DNA of 64,000 bases from Oceanirhabdus seepicola (GCF_023684385.1 NZ_JAGSOJ010000001.1:620001-684000); one strand, 5' to 3'; counted from the first letter of the stretch, positions 1-9,587 are shown. Made by a program: numbers and translations. The notes: a model not told the origin generated them from the letters alone.

Positions 1-210
1 CATTAAAGGTAGCGGATGTCTTCCACCGTGTTCACTTACCTCACCTGTTAAATCTCTTAAATCTATGTATACCGCATTATTTATATGCGACTTTTTATAA
101 GCGTTTAATCCATATTGCGGATCATTCATTCCAAATCTACAATCTAATATAACTAAATCCTCATTATTTAAGTTTTCTGATAACCAATCTATAGATACAA
201 TATTTTTCAC
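1..210 (-). CDS. Rhodanese-type sulfurtransferase, N-terminal part (gene runs off the window)
   Basis: The 70 visible residues match the start of a two-domain rhodanese (thiosulfate or 3-mercaptopyruvate sulfurtransferase). They begin MKNIVSIDWLSENL, continue through VILDCRFG, and reach HINNAVYIDL and HGGRHPLP, the order seen in the N-terminal inactive domain of this family. The start is a GTG at 208-210, with GGAGG about eight bases upstream. The catalytic cysteine would lie in the C-terminal domain outside the window, so the exact donor (thiosulfate or mercaptopyruvate) cannot be judged. No partner gene is visible on this side. Confidence 0.8.
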   Translation of the reverse strand, partial: MKNIVSIDWLSENLNNEDLVILDCRFGMNDPQYGLNAYKKSHINNAVYIDLRDLTGEVSEHGGRHPLPLM

Positions 211-286
211 TTTAATTACCTCCTCATAACATTTTAAGACTACTCACACAGAAAGTATAGCATATAATATCAGCTCTTCAAAACAT

Positions 287-492
287 CTAATTTTTCCCCT
301 TCTTTTGTATAATTTGCTCCTTTATTTCTGCATAACTACAGCCTAAATATACTCTTATAGTTAAAACTAACATTCCTATTACCCTTAATATTCTTGCAAT
401 AGTTACATCAAAATATTTATTGCTTCTCCTATTGATATAACAATTAATATGAATCCAATTATTCTTAATGTTAATCCTGCTTTCCTTTTCAT
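287..492 (-). pseudogene. Small hydrophobic protein with an apparent frameshift
   Basis: An ATG at 490-492, preceded by AGGTGA, opens a short hydrophobic reading frame (MKRKAGLTLRIIGFILIVIS...) that stops after about 29 codons. Shifting one base near 407 gives an open continuation that includes ARILRVIGMLVLTIRVYLG and ends QKKGKN with TAG at 287-289. Together the halves would make a protein of about 68 residues with two membrane segments. I do not recognise the family. It may be a broken gene, a sequencing error, or a chance reading frame in AT-rich DNA. Confidence 0.35.
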
Positions 493-584
493 ATTAATTT
501 ATCACCTACTTTGTTTTATATTTGAAAGACAATATATTTATTTCTCATTCAAGACTTTAATTTTCTTAAGTGTTATCATTTCAT

Positions 585-624
585 AAAAAAAGCTATCAAA
601 ATATATATCACACTTTGATAGCTT
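585..624 (-). terminator. Rho-independent terminator after the S9 peptidase gene
   Basis: An 11-bp perfect stem (590-600 with 614-624, AAGCTATCAAA/TTTGATAGCTT) is followed on the minus strand by a run of T (585-591 read in reverse). It lies just past the peptidase stop. Confidence 0.85.
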
Positions 625-633
625 ATCTTTATA

Positions 634-2457
634 TTATAAATATTCTTCCAAGAAACTCTCCATTTCTTTAAACATTTCTATAATATTTTCTTCATTATGG
701 AATCCATGTCCCTCATTATCTTTAACCATATATTTAACTTCTACCCCTCTATTTCTTAATGATTCTACAACTCCATCAGATTGATCCTTTGGAACTCTTG
801 GATCATTTGCACCTTGAACTATAAATAATGGAGTCTTAATTTTATCAACATGGAATACAGGTGATACTTCTCTCAATAACTCCTTATCCTCTTCAGGATC
901 TCCCATTTTTTCATAGAACATTTTTCTTAATGACTCCCAATAAGGTGGCATGTCCTCTAACAATGTAAATAGATTTGATGGTCCAACTTCATCTACTGCA
1001 CAAGCATATAAGTCAGGAGTAAATGTAACTCCAGCTAAAGTTGCATATCCGCCATAGGATCTCCCATATATTGCTATTCTTTCAGGATTTGCAATTCCCT
1101 CATTAACAAGCCAATTAACTCCATCTGTAAGGTCATTCTGCATATCTTTTCCCCACTGCTTAAAGCTAGCCTCTAAGAACTTTCTTCCATAACCAGTAGA
1201 TCCCCTAAAGTTAACATTAAGAACACCATAACCTCTATTAGCTAAAAACTGTGCTTTGGGATTAAATTCCCACACATCTCTGTACCAAGGACCTCCATGA
1301 GGATTAATAACTATTGGTAAATTTTTTGGTTCAACTCCTTTTGGCAGGGTTAAATAACCTGGAATTATCAATCCATCTCTTGCTTCAAATTTTATTGGCT
1401 TCATTTCACACATTTCTTCTTCTTTAAGCCATGGCATTAAATTACATATTTTAATAAGTTCATCTCTTTTAATATCATAAAGATAATATTCTCCTGAATT
1501 AATGTCGCTATAAGCATAAATCATCATTTTACTTTCATCTTTACTCATATTTTCATATGATATGCTGAGACCTTTTAATTTTCCTTCAATTTTACTATGA
1601 ATTGTCTCCCTCTCTTTATCTAGGAAATGAATATGCTCTTTATCTGTATAATATTTAACTCCAATAATCTTCTTATGAAAATCTGATTTCAGAAGTTCGT
1701 CAACATCTACTTCATCATGTTCAAATATTAATTTAATATTTTCTTTTGTTCTTGGATTGAATTCATATATTGCAGACTTGTCCCTTCCAATACTAGATGA
1801 AATATATATATTCTTATTATCAAAGCTAAAGAATATTGGAGAGATATGTTCTCTAAAATCACTTTCAAGTACTAAATGAAATTCTTCTTCTACAGACTCT
1901 CTATATAATATTTTAGTTGCTGTTCCATCACAACATGCAGCCGCTCTTACTTCCCCATTATGATCTACTATCCATTGAGTAACTCCCCCCGGATTTTTAG
2001 CGACCATTTTCAACTCACCTGTATTAACATTGATTCTATAAACATCAAATAATGTTTTATCTCTTTTATTTAAAAGTATTAATATTTCTTCATTACTACA
2101 TTTTAATTCATCTAAAATTTCAGCTCTTACTCCATCAAATGGTGTTAATTCCTTAAAATTTTCTCCATCTAACTCCACTGCATATAATCTATAGTTTTCA
2201 TCTCCACCTTTATCCTGCATATAAACTATACGATTATCATTAGCCCAAATATAGAAAGCTATATCTCTATCTTTAGAATTTGTTATTCTTACCTCTTCTT
2301 TTTCTTTAATAGATTGTATATGTAAATTAAGTCTTTTTTCATAAGGCTTCAAAAATGAAATATTATTTCCATCTGGAGATACTTTTAAATAAAATTTTTC
2401 AGGTTTCCTTAAAAAGTCTTCAATGGGTATTTGCCTAATTATGTTTCTACAATTCAT
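634..2457 (-). CDS. S9 family (prolyl oligopeptidase / acylaminoacyl-peptidase type) serine peptidase
   Basis: This is a predicted cytosolic serine peptidase of 607 residues that hydrolyses short peptides. The N-terminal two thirds look like the beta-propeller that gates the active site. The C-terminal third is an alpha/beta hydrolase with GRSYGGY carrying Ser467, GANDPRVP carrying Asp552 and EGHGF carrying His584, a complete triad in the right order. The start at MNCRNIIRQ is chosen because GGGAGGGGAAAGT precedes that ATG; a longer in-frame start 23 codons upstream has no such site. No signal peptide is seen. It is transcribed alone, between a terminator at each side. The exact specificity (acylaminoacyl versus dipeptidyl) is not decidable from sequence. 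Confidence 0.93.
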   Translation of the reverse strand: MNCRNIIRQIPIEDFLRKPEKFYLKVSPDGNNISFLKPYEKRLNLHIQSIKEKEEVRITNSKDRDIAFYIWANDNRIVYMQDKGGDENYRLYAVELDGENFKELTPFDGVRAEILDELKCSNEEILILLNKRDKTLFDVYRINVNTGELKMVAKNPGGVTQWIVDHNGEVRAAACCDGTATKILYRESVEEEFHLVLESDFREHISPIFFSFDNKNIYISSSIGRDKSAIYEFNPRTKENIKLIFEHDEVDVDELLKSDFHKKIIGVKYYTDKEHIHFLDKERETIHSKIEGKLKGLSISYENMSKDESKMMIYAYSDINSGEYYLYDIKRDELIKICNLMPWLKEEEMCEMKPIKFEARDGLIIPGYLTLPKGVEPKNLPIVINPHGGPWYRDVWEFNPKAQFLANRGYGVLNVNFRGSTGYGRKFLEASFKQWGKDMQNDLTDGVNWLVNEGIANPERIAIYGRSYGGYATLAGVTFTPDLYACAVDEVGPSNLFTLLEDMPPYWESLRKMFYEKMGDPEEDKELLREVSPVFHVDKIKTPLFIVQGANDPRVPKDQSDGVVESLRNRGVEVKYMVKDNEGHGFHNEENIIEMFKEMESFLEEYL

Positions 2458-2545
2458 ACTTTCCCCTCCCAAATAACACTTATATTTATAATTTTTTATT
2501 TTATTGTTATATATTAACACATCCATGCCTTTTCTTCAAAATAAA

Positions 2546-2573
2546 AGCCATAAACACATTATTGTTTATGGCT
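2546..2573 (-). terminator. Terminator of the acyl-CoA dehydratase activase operon
   Basis: A 10-bp perfect stem, AGCCATAAAC (2546-2555) with GTTTATGGCT (2564-2573), and a T-rich tail on the minus strand, directly beyond the stop of the activase gene. Confidence 0.8.
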
Positions 2574-2593
2574 ACCTATAGATATCTATACTA

Positions 2594-3565
2594 TTAACTA
2601 TTAATTATTTTTTCAACGTAACTACTACTCCATTTTCCACATCTATCTCCAAAACATCCTAATGTTGTGTTCTCATCATTGATCATTACAACCTCACATC
2701 CATTAGAGCATCCTTTACATTCGAAAGATTTTGTTTTAATTTCCATATCAGCTACATTAAAGCCTTTAAAGTTTGTGTTTTTTTTCTCCTTCACTTTCTC
2801 TTTAGCTAGAATAGCTGAACCTAACGCGCCCATTACTTTATGATACTTTGGAACATACACCTTACAACCTAATGCCTCCTCAAATGCTGCTATCATACCT
2901 TTATTAGTAGCAACTCCTCCTTGGAAGAATATCTTAGACTGTATGTTCTTCCCTTTACCTACATTACTCAAGTAGTTCCTTACAAGAGCATCGCATAATC
3001 CTTTTATTATATCTGATTTATCGTAACCAAGTTGTTGCTTATGAATCATATCTGATTCAGCAAAAACAGCACATCTTCCTGCTATTCTCACTGAGTTTTT
3101 TGCCTTTACAGCATAATTCCCAAACTCTTCAATAGGTATTCCAAGTCTTTCTGCCTGCCTGTCTAGAAAGGATCCGGTTCCTGCTGCACATACTGTATTC
3201 ATTGCAAAGTCTGATACTATTCCTCTATTTAAAATAATGATTTTAGAATCCTGTCCTCCAATTTCAAGAATTGTTCTTACATCTTTATCTATTTCTAGAG
3301 CAGCAACTGAATGAGCTGTAATCTCATTTTTAACTATATCTGCTCCTATTAAATAAGAAGCTATATGTCTTCCACTTCCAGTAGTTCCAGCTGCTTGAAT
3401 TTGTTTATCATTGTATTTTTCCTTTAAAGTCTTAAATGCATTTTGAACAGCATTTATTGGACTTCCTTTTGTTCTAATATAGATTTGTTCTATTATATTA
3501 TTGTTTTCATCTATTAATACTACATCTGTACTAACAGAACCCACGTCAACTCCCATATAATACAT
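2594..3565 (-). CDS. Acyl-CoA dehydratase activase (ASKHA ATPase, HgdC/BcrD family)
   Basis: The 323-residue protein has the acetate/sugar kinase-Hsc70-actin ATPase fold: GVDVGSVSTD at the N-terminus, EIGGQDSK in the middle, NTVCAAGTGSFLD and RCAVFAESD with the two cysteines that hold a [4Fe-4S] cluster between subunits, and GGVATNKG near the end. Known homologues use ATP to drive one electron into 2-hydroxyacyl-CoA dehydratases or benzoyl-CoA reductase. A C-terminal tail with a CKGCSNGC motif and two more cysteines suggests an extra metal site. The start ATG at 3563-3565 is preceded by GAGGAGG. The gene overlaps the upstream gene by 20 bases, so the two are co-transcribed and probably translationally coupled. 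The substrate is unknown because no clear dehydratase alpha/beta pair is next door. Confidence 0.9.
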   Translation of the reverse strand: MYYMGVDVGSVSTDVVLIDENNNIIEQIYIRTKGSPINAVQNAFKTLKEKYNDKQIQAAGTTGSGRHIASYLIGADIVKNEITAHSVAALEIDKDVRTILEIGGQDSKIIILNRGIVSDFAMNTVCAAGTGSFLDRQAERLGIPIEEFGNYAVKAKNSVRIAGRCAVFAESDMIHKQQLGYDKSDIIKGLCDALVRNYLSNVGKGKNIQSKIFFQGGVATNKGMIAAFEEALGCKVYVPKYHKVMGALGSAILAKEKVKEKKNTNFKGFNVADMEIKTKSFECKGCSNGCEVVMINDENTTLGCFGDRCGKWSSSYVEKIINS

Positions 3566-4646
3566 TTTCTTTTTTCCTCCTCTCAAGCATATCTAAAAAA
3601 GCTTCAATTCTAGTTATATATCCAGCTTCTCCTGTCATTTCATCAATTACAAGTGTAAGAATAGGAAAATCCTTATCTTTAGAGATTGTTGGAAGTATTG
3701 CTTTACTAACTATCTCCGGCATACACCCCATTGGAAATAACTGAATAGCTCCGTCAAGTCCACTTCTTTGCCCTAGAACGGTCTCTCCTATACACTCTCT
3801 AGCATGCCCACCAATGTAGTATGGTAGATACTTAAGTGAAGCTCTTCTAATATCTAATGAATTAAGTTTAAAACTCTTCATAAGTAAGTCTTTAACCCAC
3901 CAACTAGGTGTTAAAGATCTTTTAGTACAAACACCAAAATCCATTAATCTATCTTCCAAATATAGATTTGAAAAAGGTTCAATTACAGTATATATTTCAC
4001 CAATAATGCCAACCTTAACTGGTTGTTTATTTTTATCAATCCTTATGTTATTAATCTTCTTTTTATATTCTTTTAATATGTTAATTAATTCATCAACACC
4101 ATTACTCTGTAACGCCTTATCCTTGTATTCTTTTAAAAGTCTTTTGCATTCTCCTCTATTAACCTCATATCCAGCTAAATCATGTGCTATAGCATCTATA
4201 CTGTCACAAAGATTTATAACTGTAATACCATTTTTAATGGCCATCATCTTTTCAATCTTACTTTTTTTACTACTAGAAGTTATTTTGCTAATTCTATCTA
4301 AGAACTCTTTAACACCAATATCTTTAGGAGCATCTAACATAACAAAATCAACATCATAACCAAGTCTTTTAATTAGTTTCATTTGCAGCTCACCATATTC
4401 CCCAAACCTGCATGGTCCACAGCTACCAACAATAATAACAGTATCTGCTCCTCTTTCAATACTCTCAATATAGTTCCCTATCATTATCTTAAAGGGCAAA
4501 CATATTTCCTCTGGAGAATGCTTTACCCCAACATCAAGTGCTTTTCTATTATTAAGTTCAGGAATTACATATTCAACTCCCAAGGTGTCGAACACAGCTT
4601 TAGCTGCAAGATAAATATTACCCATGTGTGGAAATGTTACCTTCAA
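3546..4646 (-). CDS. Activase-associated protein of the HgdB/BcrC-like superfamily (COG3581 type)
   Basis: This 366-residue protein has the cysteine pattern of proteins that pair with dehydratase activases: EEICLPFK near residue 48, VGSCGPCRFGEYGELQ near 75, and GGHARECIGE and FPMGCMPE in the C-terminal part, ending in an EAFLDMLERR helix. I infer an iron-sulfur protein that works with the activase encoded just downstream. The start is a TTG (4644-4646) behind AAAGGAG at good spacing; it overlaps the upstream gene by 29 bases. In known genomes this gene type sits with the same two partners, but the reaction has not been settled. Confidence 0.8.
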   Translation of the reverse strand: MKVTFPHMGNIYLAAKAVFDTLGVEYVIPELNNRKALDVGVKHSPEEICLPFKIMIGNYIESIERGADTVIIVGSCGPCRFGEYGELQMKLIKRLGYDVDFVMLDAPKDIGVKEFLDRISKITSSSKKSKIEKMMAIKNGITVINLCDSIDAIAHDLAGYEVNRGECKRLLKEYKDKALQSNGVDELINILKEYKKKINNIRIDKNKQPVKVGIIGEIYTVIEPFSNLYLEDRLMDFGVCTKRSLTPSWWVKDLLMKSFKLNSLDIRRASLKYLPYYIGGHARECIGETVLGQRSGLDGAIQLFPMGCMPEIVSKAILPTISKDKDFPILTLVIDEMTGEAGYITRIEAFLDMLERRKKENVLYGS

Positions 4647-5538
4647 TTTTATTTCTCCTTTCCATCATATCAACAAAAGCCTCTATTCTTGTATCAAACC
4701 CCGCTTCACCACTATGCTCATCAACTTTTAATAAAAGCATTGGAGTATTCAAATTATTATGCTGAATAAGTTCAATAATTACAGAATCTATTCCACAAGC
4801 AAAGGATGATAAATAGACAATTCCATCAATCTCTTCATTTTTACTTAAGTGTAATGTTGCACCATATGAGTCCCTTACAAAGGACCAGAATGGTTTTTTA
4901 TAAAGAGTACTTACCTCTGCATCTTTATGTTCATCTTCAATATGCTCTTCAGTTATTACTCCAACCCCTAATTTATTTAGCTTTTTAACAAGATTCATAT
5001 TTATATATTCATCGTATATTAAATATGGATGACCTACTAATAATACATTCTTTTCATATCCTTCATCCTTTGTTCCAACCTTAAGCTGTCTTTGAGCTAT
5101 CAATGCCTTGTTAAATGCTTTTTCTATTTTTAAAATATTTGGAGTTATTCTTCTACCTGCTTTCATTGCCCACTTTCTTAAATTCTTATCACTATCTGCA
5201 TACATTGGTGTTCCAATAATTTCTGGCATATCAGCTATAGAATTTACCACCATTTCAGGAAGCCCACAAAATTTGGGACATATGAATTCATTCTCTCTTA
5301 TTCTCATTATTCTAGGAATAAAAAGAATATCGCATTTATCTTTAATAGAAGCCACATGACCATGAAAAACTTTTATAGGCAAACAAGCCTCGTCTACACA
5401 ACACTTTACTCCTTCATTTAAGATTGCTTTGTTAGTATCCTCTGATACAATAATCTCTGCTCCTAACTCTAAAAAAAATGTCTCCATGAAAGGATGATAT
5501 TTATAATAGAGTAACCCTTTAGGTATTCCAATCTTCAT
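4618..5538 (-). CDS. Acyl-CoA dehydratase activase-related protein (DUF2229 / COG3580 type)
   Basis: The 306-residue protein begins MKIGIPKGLLYY, has CCVDEACLPIK, FICPKFCGLPE and LSSFACGIDS cysteine motifs, and ends with a HSGEAGFDTRIEAF motif shared with the downstream protein (MTGEAGYITRIEAF), so the two are distant relatives. It is the first gene of a three-gene operon with overlapping ends (5538 to 2594). I chose the ATG at 5536-5538 because AAAGGAGAAAAGT precedes it. The role is inferred as an iron-sulfur protein of an ATP-driven low-potential electron device. The function of this family is not established. Confidence 0.82.
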   Translation of the reverse strand: MKIGIPKGLLYYKYHPFMETFFLELGAEIIVSEDTNKAILNEGVKCCVDEACLPIKVFHGHVASIKDKCDILFIPRIMRIRENEFICPKFCGLPEMVVNSIADMPEIIGTPMYADSDKNLRKWAMKAGRRITPNILKIEKAFNKALIAQRQLKVGTKDEGYEKNVLLVGHPYLIYDEYINMNLVKKLNKLGVGVITEEHIEDEHKDAEVSTLYKKPFWSFVRDSYGATLHLSKNEEIDGIVYLSSFACGIDSVIIELIQHNNLNTPMLLLKVDEHSGEAGFDTRIEAFVDMMERRNKIEGNISTHG

Positions 5539-5644
5539 ATACTTTTCTCCTTTACTAATATCAACCATCTTTTATTATTAACTAAAAAATTGATAATATT
5601 CTACTAACAATCTATAAAACAAAATTGTTTGATGAGAAAACAAA

Positions 5645-5679
5645 AAAGTTGATAACAAAAATCTTTGTCATCAACTTTA
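5645..5679 (-). terminator. Terminator of the RND-tetR operon
   Basis: A stem of about 15 bp with one A/C mismatch (AAAGTTGAT...ATCAACTTT) lies right after the TetR gene and is followed by T residues on the minus strand. Confidence 0.7.
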
Positions 5680-5692
5680 AATTCATATGTGC

Positions 5693-6289
5693 CTACGATA
5701 GAATTTTAACTACTATATTATATAATTTACTAACAAATTCTTCTTCACTATAATTAGAAGTTTTCATTGTATGAATATATTCAATGATACTTGACATTAT
5801 TGTTGTCTTTGCAACCCCAATATCAAATTCATCAATCTCCTCTGAAATTACACCTTCTGATACCCCTTTTTTTATAATATCATTGAATATTACCTTGTGC
5901 CTGGCTCTCATTTCTTGTACCATTGCTTTAATTTGATTTTTCATATCTCCGCTTATCATACACCCTACATTCTCTGAAACAAGTAAACCATGAAAGCCAA
6001 TATTATATGATAAGGTGGTTAATACCTTATGAATATGATTAATCAAATCATCTTTAAAGTTTAAATCATTTTGCATATTATCATTTACAACATCCTTCAA
6101 ACTAGTTTGCAGTAGATACATTATAGATCCTGCTAATATTTCATCTTTATTTTTAAAGTATTCATATATTGTACCTTTTCCAATACCAGCTCTTTCAGCA
6201 ATATCTGAGATTTTTATATTTGAATGAAAGCCCTGTTCTTCAACGATATCAATTACTGCATTGTATATTAAAATTTCTTTTTGCTTCAT
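5693..6289 (-). CDS. TetR/AcrR family transcriptional regulator of the RND pump
   Basis: The 198-residue protein carries a TetR helix-turn-helix at residues 20-50 (ISDIAERAGIGKGTIYEYFKNKDEIL), followed by an all-helical ligand domain. It lies 18 bases downstream of the RND pump gene on the same strand, so the two form an operon. A GACCGA-N4-TCGGTC palindrome upstream of the pump gene is a likely binding site, which would make this an autoregulatory repressor. The start ATG at 6287-6289 has AGGAGG eight bases away; an ATG two codons earlier is too close to the site. The inducing compound is unknown. Confidence 0.9.
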   Translation of the reverse strand: MKQKEILIYNAVIDIVEEQGFHSNIKISDIAERAGIGKGTIYEYFKNKDEILAGSIMYLLQTSLKDVVNDNMQNDLNFKDDLINHIHKVLTTLSYNIGFHGLLVSENVGCMISGDMKNQIKAMVQEMRARHKVIFNDIIKKGVSEGVISEEIDEFDIGVAKTTIMSSIIEYIHTMKTSNYSEEEFVSKLYNIVVKILS

Positions 6290-6307
6290 AATCATTACCT
6301 CCTATAT

Positions 6308-9300
6308 TTACACTCTTTTTTTTCTTAACTTATCAAGTGCAGTATATATAACAGGGATAATTATTAATGTAAGTAATGTGGAATATATTAATCCACCAAT
6401 AGCTGTAATCGCCATAGGTTGCATCATTTCTGCATTTTCACCTACACCTATAGCCATTGTTGATAGAGCAATAATAGTAGTTAAAGCTGTCATAATAATT
6501 GGTCTAAACCTTGTATTACCCGCTTCAATTACAGCATCATAAGTGGATTTTCCTTCATCTTTTAATTGATTTATATAATCCACAATTACAATACCATTAT
6601 TAACTACAATACCCGCAAGTATTATAAGACCTATTAAAGCAACAACACTAACTGGTGTATTAGTAATAAATAATCCTAAGAATCCACCTGTAAAGGCTAA
6701 TGGTATACTGAACATAACTATAAATGGATATAGTAATGATTGAAATTGTGATGCCATTACCATATATATTAATACAATAGCTAACAATAATGCATATAGT
6801 AACATTGTAAATGAACTTCGAATTTCTTCTTGTTCCCCTTGCAGTTCAACAGTAAATCCTTCAGGTACATCATAATTTTTAATTTTTTCTTCAATATCTT
6901 CTCCCACTAAACCAACATTATAACCATCTTTGATTGCAGCAGCTACCGTTATATATCTAGTCTGCCCATGCCTTTTAATAGATGCATAACCTGATTCTAT
7001 CCCCACTTCTGCTACATCTGATACCTTTACTTTCATACCCATAGGGGTCTCAATTGTTAAGTTCTTAATTCCTTCAATATCTATCTCTTGTTTATTTGCA
7101 TCATCTTCATAAACACTAATATCATATTCTTGACCATCTAAGGTAAGTTTTGATGCTTTATTCTCTTCACTTATAGCATCCTTTACTGCCACGAAAACTT
7201 GAGCAGTAGTTAATCCTTTTTCTATACTCTTCTGTCTATCTACAGTTATTTTTAATTCAGGAGATGTTTTTGAAATACCATTATCTATTTCAGTTGTTCC
7301 TTCAGCAGATTGAACAATACCAGCAATATCATTTGCCATATCTTCTAATGTATTTACATCATATCCTTTAATCATAATAGATATGCCTGAACCACCCATA
7401 GCTCCCATATTGATACCCTGCTCTGAAACACTAACTTCGCATTCAAGATTAGAAGTAGCTTCTCTAATTTCCTGTGCAATTTCTTTAGTTGTTCGACTTC
7501 TCTCTTTTGATAAAAGTACATTCATACTAGCTGAATCACTTCCACTCATCATTGCGAACATCATATTTCCACCAACAGATGCCCCTACAGTGTCTACATC
7601 TTCAATCTTACCGATTATTTCACTTAACTTATCAAGCATTTCTGCTGTGTCTTCAAATTCCACGCCTATTGGCATTGTTACATCTATCATTATCTGTCCT
7701 TGATCAGACTGAGGGAAGAATTCAGTTCCCATCTGCAATGACCCATAAATACTACCTACAAATAACACTAATGCTAATAGAATAACTGAAATTTTGTGTT
7801 TAAGAGAAAATCTCAATATTCCAGTATATACTTTTTTCATACCATCTAATACTCTATGCTCTTTATTAATTTGAGATTTCTTCATTATCTTTGAAGCCAT
7901 CATAGGCACTAGCGTTAGTGCAATAATTAAGCTTGCAATCAGTGAAAATGAAATAGTAAGAGCCATTTCTTTAAAAATCTCAGCTGTTATCCCTTTCATA
8001 AATATAACGGGAGCAAATACACAAACTGTTGTAATCGTTGATGCTGTAATAGCTCCAGCTACCTGTTGTGCTCCTTTAATAGCAGCTTCTTTTGCGCTTA
8101 TCCCTTCATTTCTAAGTCTATATATATTTTCAATAACAACAATTGAATTGTCTACAAGCATACCGATTCCAAGAGCAAGCCCACCCATTGATATAATATT
8201 TAATGTCATCTTTGAGAAGTATATCATTATAAAAGCAGCCATAACACTTATTGGTATTGCCAGGGCAATAATAATTGTTGGTTTTAAATCTCTTAAGAAG
8301 ATTAAAAGAATTACTATTGCAAGTAGCGCTCCATATAAAAGATTATTACTTACAGATTTGACTGAGTCATTTATATAATCAGCCTGATTCATCAACATAA
8401 CAGTTTCAACATTTTCAAACTCAATGTTAATCTTATCAAGCTCTTCTTCTACTAGTTCAGCAACATCAGTTGTTGCATAATTGTTTTGCTTTTGAATAGA
8501 TATCATTACTGCCTCTTGGCCATTTACCTTTGAATATGACTCTTCAGATATATCAACCATATTAATATCTGCAACATCTTCTAAAGTCACAGTCATTAAT
8601 GGACTTGACATAATAGTCAATGTGTTAATTTCTTCTAAATCATCCAACTTATCTCCAACACGTACAAGATAATCTGTACCCTCTTCATTAATATAGCCAC
8701 TAGGCATACTGAAGTTTTGACCTTTAAGTATTCCAGAAATCATGTCTTTTGTAATCATAATTCCCGGTGATGGTGCTCCTGGTGGAAGAGATTGCCTCAT
8801 TTTGTCATTCAACTCTTCAATCTTTTCATTGTTTAACTTTACCTGTATTTCATTTTTTGCAGTACCTGTTAATGTTACAGACGCTACCCCTGGGATCCTT
8901 TCAATACGAGGTACAATAACACTCTCAAACCAGAAGGTTAGCTCAGAAATTTCTTTATCCTTAACTGATAAAGAAAAATTCATTATTGGCATCATATCAG
9001 GATTTATTTTCATAATCATCGGATTTCCAACTTCACTTGGCATATATGCTGTTATCATGTCAAGCTTTTCCCTAATCTCAACTAATGCTGAATCCATATT
9101 TGTATCTTCATTGAACTCCAGAATTACCATTGACATATTCTCTTGAGACACGGATTGTATATTTTTAATATTACTCACCGTAGCCATAGAATTTTCTGTA
9201 GGCTTTGTAATCATTTGTTCAATCGTTTCTGGACTAGCTCCAAAGTATGATGTAGAAACCACAGCATAAGGTAGATTAATACTTGGAAGTAAATCCGTAG

Positions 9301-9400
9301 TAAGATTTGTCAGTGAGACAGCTCCAAGAATAATTACTATCAAAATAGACATTATAATAGTAATTGGTTTTTTTACACTAAAACTAGATATTTTACTCAT
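6308..9400 (-). CDS. RND family efflux permease (HAE1/AcrB-like)
   Basis: At 1030 residues this is a full-length RND permease: N-terminal TM1 (ITIIMSILIVIILGAVSL), a large periplasm-facing type loop, a TM2-6 block with GMLVDNSIVVIENI holding the aspartate of the proton relay, a second TM7 (ISVILLALVLFVGSIYGS) and second loop, and a final TM block with GIVVNNGIVIVDYINQL. RND pumps export drugs, lipids or surfactants using the proton gradient. In Gram-positive bacteria they act without an outer-membrane channel, as with Bacillus SwrC. No membrane fusion protein gene is adjacent. ATG 9400 follows AAAGGAG. Transcription probably continues into the TetR gene. Confidence 0.94.
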   Translation of the reverse strand: MSKISSFSVKKPITIIMSILIVIILGAVSLTNLTTDLLPSINLPYAVVSTSYFGASPETIEQMITKPTENSMATVSNIKNIQSVSQENMSMVILEFNEDTNMDSALVEIREKLDMITAYMPSEVGNPMIMKINPDMMPIMNFSLSVKDKEISELTFWFESVIVPRIERIPGVASVTLTGTAKNEIQVKLNNEKIEELNDKMRQSLPPGAPSPGIMITKDMISGILKGQNFSMPSGYINEEGTDYLVRVGDKLDDLEEINTLTIMSSPLMTVTLEDVADINMVDISEESYSKVNGQEAVMISIQKQNNYATTDVAELVEEELDKINIEFENVETVMLMNQADYINDSVKSVSNNLLYGALLAIVILLIFLRDLKPTIIIALAIPISVMAAFIMIYFSKMTLNIISMGGLALGIGMLVDNSIVVIENIYRLRNEGISAKEAAIKGAQQVAGAITASTITTVCVFAPVIFMKGITAEIFKEMALTISFSLIASLIIALTLVPMMASKIMKKSQINKEHRVLDGMKKVYTGILRFSLKHKISVILLALVLFVGSIYGSLQMGTEFFPQSDQGQIMIDVTMPIGVEFEDTAEMLDKLSEIIGKIEDVDTVGASVGGNMMFAMMSGSDSASMNVLLSKERSRTTKEIAQEIREATSNLECEVSVSEQGINMGAMGGSGISIMIKGYDVNTLEDMANDIAGIVQSAEGTTEIDNGISKTSPELKITVDRQKSIEKGLTTAQVFVAVKDAISEENKASKLTLDGQEYDISVYEDDANKQEIDIEGIKNLTIETPMGMKVKVSDVAEVGIESGYASIKRHGQTRYITVAAAIKDGYNVGLVGEDIEEKIKNYDVPEGFTVELQGEQEEIRSSFTMLLYALLLAIVLIYMVMASQFQSLLYPFIVMFSIPLAFTGGFLGLFITNTPVSVVALIGLIILAGIVVNNGIVIVDYINQLKDEGKSTYDAVIEAGNTRFRPIIMTALTTIIALSTMAIGVGENAEMMQPMAITAIGGLIYSTLLTLIIIPVIYTALDKLRKKRV

Positions 9401-9429
9401 TCAAATTCTCCTTTGTTTGATTAATCCCT

Positions 9430-9450
9430 CGACCGACTGTTCGGTCAGTC
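9430..9450 (-). promoter_or_regulatory. Putative TetR operator upstream of the RND pump gene
   Basis: GACCGA (9431-9436) and TCGGTC (9441-9446) form a perfect inverted repeat separated by four bases, embedded in AT-rich DNA 30 bases upstream of the pump start codon. GC-rich palindromes of the GACCGA/TCGGTC type are typical of TetR-family operators. The neighbouring TetR gene is the obvious candidate ligand. Confidence 0.65.
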
Positions 9451-9587
9451 ATTAATTGTAGTCTATCACATGCTACTTCATTCTACAATGACAAATACTA
9501 AATAACAAAGTTGTTATTAGAATTTTAACATTATACTAGATTTGTAATCTTTATATTATTAACACAAAAATTTATTCAATACCAAAC

